Below, piece after piece: positions 60,724 through 64,000 of a stretch of 64,000 bases of DNA. The translations under genes and the position numbers were made by a program. The notes under the pieces are model-generated. The model worked only from the letters and a program-made list of their open reading frames with translations, was not told where the DNA came from and ran no database searches. Source of the stretch: Spirochaetaceae bacterium bin103 (GTDB taxonomy: Bacteria > Spirochaetota > Spirochaetia > SZUA-6 > Bin103). The DNA lies in the NCBI GenBank assembly GCA_002238925.1, contig MPNH01000018.1:1-64000 (forward strand), read 5' to 3'. Every line of letters starts with the position of its first letter. The stretch's first letter is position 1.

Positions 60724-61824
60724 CACTCGGCCGGCGCCAGCGGCGCCTGCCGCCGGCACTCCTCCATTACCCGCATCTGCGTCAGCACCTGCTCCGGCGC
60801 CACCGGCAGCGGCCCCCCGGCGCGGATGCAGGCGTGCAGATCGAGGTAGAAACCGGCTTCCCCCGGCCCCCCGTCCGCTTCCCCGCTCGCCCACGAATGC
60901 TCTACCCCCTCCCCCCGCCCCCCCGCCCGCTCCCCCGCTCGCCCAGGAATGCTCTCCCCACTCCACCGTCTCGCGGTTGTAGCTGCGATCCGGAGTCGGC
61001 TCCGTGCTCAACGTGCGTTCCGGCAGCGACCCCGGCTTCACGTAGCGCCAGCGCAACGCCGAGCCCGAGCCGGTCAGGCCGCCCTCGGTGCCCATCACCA
61101 GCCATTGCTCCTGCGGGTACGCGCACGCCGCGGTTATCTCGATCTGTACGGTCGGCGCCCCCGGTGCGCGCAGCAGGATCAATACGTGGTCGTCGGCGTC
61201 GCCGAGCGTGCGCACCCGGTCGCGCACGCAGGTCACCTCCGGTTCGGCATCGCCGAACAGCAGCAGCCCCATGTCGATTACGTGCGGGCCGGTATTGTTC
61301 ATCGAGCCGCCGCCGTAGCGCTGCAGGGTCTGCCAGTCCCAGCGGCGCGCGAAGCCGTGGTGGGTAATGCGCACCATCACGACTCTGCCGAGCACCCCGG
61401 AAGCCGCTACCTCGCGCACCTTGATCACGTCGCCGCGATAGCGGTAGTTCTGGAACACGGTGAGCAGTTTGCCGGTCTCGGCCGCTGCCGCGGTCATCCG
61501 CTCTGCCTCCGCCACGCTGGTGGCCATCGGCTTCTCGCACACCACGTGCTTGCCGGCGCGCAGCGCCGCGACGCTGTACTCGGCGTGCAGATGGCTCGGC
61601 ACCGCCACCACCACCACGTCGACACCGGGGTCGGCGATCAACGCTTCGAAGTCCCCGTGCGCCGCGCAGCCGAACCGCCCCACCGCCTCCTCACGCCGCG
61701 CCGGCAGCGGATCGTACACCGCCGCGACCCGGACCTGATCGGGCAAACTCTCAATCAGCCGCGCATGAATACCCCACCCGCTGCGCCCGAGCCCGGCGAT
61801 ACCAATTCTGACCTGTGATTCCAC
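60723..61824 (-). CDS. Gfo/Idh/MocA oxidoreductase, frameshifted by duplication
   Basis: An NAD(P)-dependent sugar or sugar-acid oxidoreductase. It has VRIGIAGLGRSGWGIHA for cofactor binding, VAVPSHLHAEYSVAALRAGKHVVCEKPMA with the EKP motif, and MNNTGPHVIDMGLLL with the catalytic His. The frame that continues into pdxA is an artefact: a 52 bp duplication near 60871-60957 shifts it. In the corrected frame the protein goes on with EAGFYLDLHACIRAGGPLPV and ends at TGA 60723-60725, giving 1050 nt and 349 residues. GTG 61824 was taken as start; ATG 61857 would add 11 residues. It probably works with the PdxA homologue to which it is coupled. Confidence 0.85.
60871..60957. repeat. 52 bp duplication with C-runs, frameshifting
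   Basis: CCGCTCGCCCACGAATGCTCT ending just after 60900 recurs one period (52 bases) later with one or two changes, and the interval is almost pure C. Removing 52 bases brings the oxidoreductase gene to its own stop codon and abolishes the false fusion to pdxA. Confidence 0.9.
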
Positions 61825-61864
61825 AGGGTGACGATAGCATGAATGAGCAGGTATCATTTGCGCG

Positions 61865-64000
61865 ATGGCTCCCACCCGCCCCGGTCCCCGGGGCGTTCTG
61901 CTGACTGCGCTCGTGCTTCTCTCCATGACCGTGATTCCGGCGATTGCGCAGCCGCGGGTGGGCGTTCCCGGCGCACCGCTGCCGTTCGACCCCGCGGTTC
62001 TGCGCGGCAGCCTGCACAACGGCATTCAGTACTACATCGCACGCAATGCCGAACCCGCGGGGCAGGCACAGGTGTTGCTGGCGGTGCGGGTGGGTTCGGT
62101 ACTCGAGGAGGACGACCAGCGCGGCTTCGCGCGGTTCGTGGCGCGCATGGCGTTCCGGAGCACCGCGCGGTTGTCCGAGCAGCAGATCGCCGACTACCTG
62201 GCGTCGATCGGCGTTTCGGAGGTTCCCGGTCAGAGCGTACAGACCGGCTTCGACGCGTCGGTGCTGCACCTGGACATACCGACCGGCTCCCCGGATGCGT
62301 TGCAGACCGGCATCGAGATGCTCGGCGAGTGGGCGTTCGCGATCACCTTTCCACCCGATGCGGTGGAGCGGGAGCGAGCGCTGATTCTTGATGCATCGGG
62401 ATCGGACGGCGGGATCGACGACAGCCAGCTCGCCGCCCTGTTCGGCGGCTCGCGCTACGCCGATCGGCAGCCGGCGGGGCTGCGAGAGGTGGTCGAACAC
62501 GCCACGCCCGAACAACTCGCCGCATTCCACGAGCGCTGGTATCAACCCGACCTGATGGCGTTTATCGCGGTAGGCGACTTCGACCCCGAGGCCGTCGAGT
62601 CGGCGATGCGCGAACACCTTGCGCCAGCCGCGCAAGGCGCGGACGGAGACGCCGGCGCGCGCCGCCGCGACCGCACCAGATGGCCGGCGATTGCGATACC
62701 GGATCATCCCGAGCCGCGGGTGAGCTTGCTTGCGGACGCCGATGCCGGCGCCGCCCACCTCACGCTGTACCGCAAGCTGGAAGCCGACACCGGAGCGGAC
62801 CTGCCGGCGTATCGCAAGCTCCTGGTGCAGCGGCTGATCGCCGCCATGATCAACGCCCGCCTGGCAGCGCGGCAACAGGCCGACCAACCGTTCCTGTCGG
62901 CGGCGGTCGGGCGCAACCGGCTGACCCGGGAGGTCGACGTGGCGATCGCCACCGCGCGGGCCGAACCCGGCGGCGTGGAGCGCGGATTGAGTGCGCTGCT
63001 CGCAGAGCTGCGCCGGGTGCAGGTGCACGGCTTCAGCGATGCCGAGGTAGCGCGTGAAAAGGCGGCCCTCACGCGCTCGGTCGAGGACGCCTACGAAACC
63101 CGCGACCGGCGGCCGTCGCACGTCCTGGCAGAGGAGTACCTGCGCCACTTCCTGGAGGCCGGACCCTACCCCGGCATCGAACGGGAACGCGAACTCCACC
63201 GGCTTCTGTTGCCGGAGATCACGCCGGAAGAGCTGCACCAGTGGGCGGTGCGCAACATGCCATCGGGAAGTTCGGCCAACACCGTGCTGCTGGTAACCGA
63301 ACCGGCCCAGGACGACCCCGCGGCCCGGGAGACCCTCCTGCGTGACCAGCTCATCGCCGCCGCCGCGCTGGAGGTCGAGCCCTACGCCGGCACCGTAGCC
63401 GGTGGCGGCGCGGCACCATTGCTGGCCGTCCAGCCCGCGGGCGGAAGCATTGCGGCGGAACGACACGTGCTGGAGATAGACGCGCGGCGCTGGACCCTGT
63501 CCAACGGGATCACCGTGATCGCCAAGCACACCGCGCTCGGCGACGAGGTGCTGTTCCATGCCTCCAGTCCCGGCGGCAGCTCGCTGTTGGCGGATGCCGA
63601 CTTCGTGCCGGCGCTCACCTCGGCCACGGTGATTGCCGGCAGCGGGGCGGGGCCGCACGACAGCGGCGCGCTCGACGAGTTGCTCGCCGACAAGCAGGTC
63701 ACGGTTACCCCCTACATCGCGGAGCTGTTCGAGGGCTTCAGCGGCAGCGCGGCGCCGCAAGACCTGGAGACGCTGTTCCAGCTCATCTACCTGTACGCCA
63801 CGCGCCCGCGCGTGGACGGGCGCTTCTACGCCCAGTACGAGTCACAGCTGCGCGCGCAAGCAGAGCAGCGCGAGTCGCGCCCGGAGGCCGCGTTCTCCGA
63901 TACGCTGCGCATCGCGCTCAGCCAAGGACACTTCCGGGCGCGGCCGGTAACGCCCGCGATCCTGGAGGAGCTCGACCTGGAGCGCGCCGTGCAGGTGTAT
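61865..64000 (+). CDS. M16 family protein, catalytic motif lost, cut by window end
   Basis: A 712-residue visible part of a larger M16 (pitrilysin/insulinase-like) protein that continues past the window. A signal peptide (VLLTALVLLSMTVIPAIAQ) predicts export. The M16 fold starts with LHNGIQYYIARNAEP and VRVGSVLEEDDQRG, and the second M16 unit starts with WTLSNGITVIAKHTA (about residue 545). The zinc site that should read HxxEH is RFVAR in GFARFVARMAFRS, so both His and the Glu are replaced and the protease should be inactive. The downstream helper residue region is likewise not evident. A structural or chaperone-like role is likely; some M16 proteins pair an active and an inactive chain. ATG 61865 is divergent from the oxidoreductase gene. 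Confidence 0.85.
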   Translation, partial: MAPTRPGPRGVLLTALVLLSMTVIPAIAQPRVGVPGAPLPFDPAVLRGSLHNGIQYYIARNAEPAGQAQVLLAVRVGSVLEEDDQRGFARFVARMAFRSTARLSEQQIADYLASIGVSEVPGQSVQTGFDASVLHLDIPTGSPDALQTGIEMLGEWAFAITFPPDAVERERALILDASGSDGGIDDSQLAALFGGSRYADRQPAGLREVVEHATPEQLAAFHERWYQPDLMAFIAVGDFDPEAVESAMREHLAPAAQGADGDAGARRRDRTRWPAIAIPDHPEPRVSLLADADAGAAHLTLYRKLEADTGADLPAYRKLLVQRLIAAMINARLAARQQADQPFLSAAVGRNRLTREVDVAIATARAEPGGVERGLSALLAELRRVQVHGFSDAEVAREKAALTRSVEDAYETRDRRPSHVLAEEYLRHFLEAGPYPGIERERELHRLLLPEITPEELHQWAVRNMPSGSSANTVLLVTEPAQDDPAARETLLRDQLIAAAALEVEPYAGTVAGGGAAPLLAVQPAGGSIAAERHVLEIDARRWTLSNGITVIAKHTALGDEVLFHASSPGGSSLLADADFVPALTSATVIAGSGAGPHDSGALDELLADKQVTVTPYIAELFEGFSGSAAPQDLETLFQLIYLYATRPRVDGRFYAQYESQLRAQAEQRESRPEAAFSDTLRIALSQGHFRARPVTPAILEELDLERAVQVY

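Overview
The window is strongly GC-rich, densely packed DNA from a diderm bacterium. Evidence for an outer membrane is a LolA-like carrier, several lipobox signal peptides and FemX-, MurB-, MurD- and MurE-type wall genes. Spirochaete-like traits (the MurE specificity loop, an archaeal-type UMP kinase, the layout of a large secreted beta-propeller protein) make an uncultured member of the Spirochaetota my best guess. That is an inference from family resemblance, not a proof. No rRNA, prophage, transposase or CRISPR array was seen; there is one tRNA (Leu, CAA).

Layout. 1-8850: a cut-off lipoprotein, macro domain protein, RqcH/NFACT, a kinase-like membrane protein, MurD, a FemAB-type transferase, and a DUF4097/DUF2089 pair. 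9041-15480: HflK-HflC-MurE and a large secreted protein. 15505-19400: UPF0158-GNAT fusion, enolase, RecX, ribosomal proteins S9 and L13. 19538-25500: a less conventional stretch with an Asp-repeat lipoprotein, an HTTM membrane protein, an iron-exporter fusion and a Bax-inhibitor-like protein. 25506-34600: a DNA-repair/LolA operon, SerA, UMP kinase, tRNA-Leu, ArgS and a retropepsin-like protein. 34648-40800: SDR, fabD-fabG-fabF, KatG. 40909-46107: a complete branched-chain amino-acid-type ABC transporter (LivKGFHM). 46379-50186: FabH, Old-Yellow-Enzyme-like, GAF, FdhD. 50196-58301: an operon of a beta-hydroxyacid dehydrogenase, MurB, LarA and a three-gene NAD-type formate dehydrogenase. 58410-64000: aminotransferase, PdxA, Gfo/Idh oxidoreductase and a cut-off M16 peptidase homologue.

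Two things stand out. First, the formate dehydrogenase is a selenoprotein: an in-frame TGA at 54790-54792 is followed by a good bacterial SECIS hairpin. Its catalytic subunit is also split, because the [4Fe-4S] domain that normally starts it sits at the end of a separate Fe-S subunit, with the NuoE-NuoF fusion encoded between them. FdhD is encoded convergently next door.

Second, at least ten genes contain the same lesion: a 42-113 bp imperfect direct duplication with a G- or C-homopolymer-rich middle. Six are frameshifting, and in every one removing exactly one repeat period restores a full-length, family-consistent gene. This explains several apparent broken genes and one false fusion (Gfo/Idh-PdxA). 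The most likely cause is assembly of low-quality read tails, but a real mutational process is not excluded from sequence alone. The gene calls below are written with this in mind.
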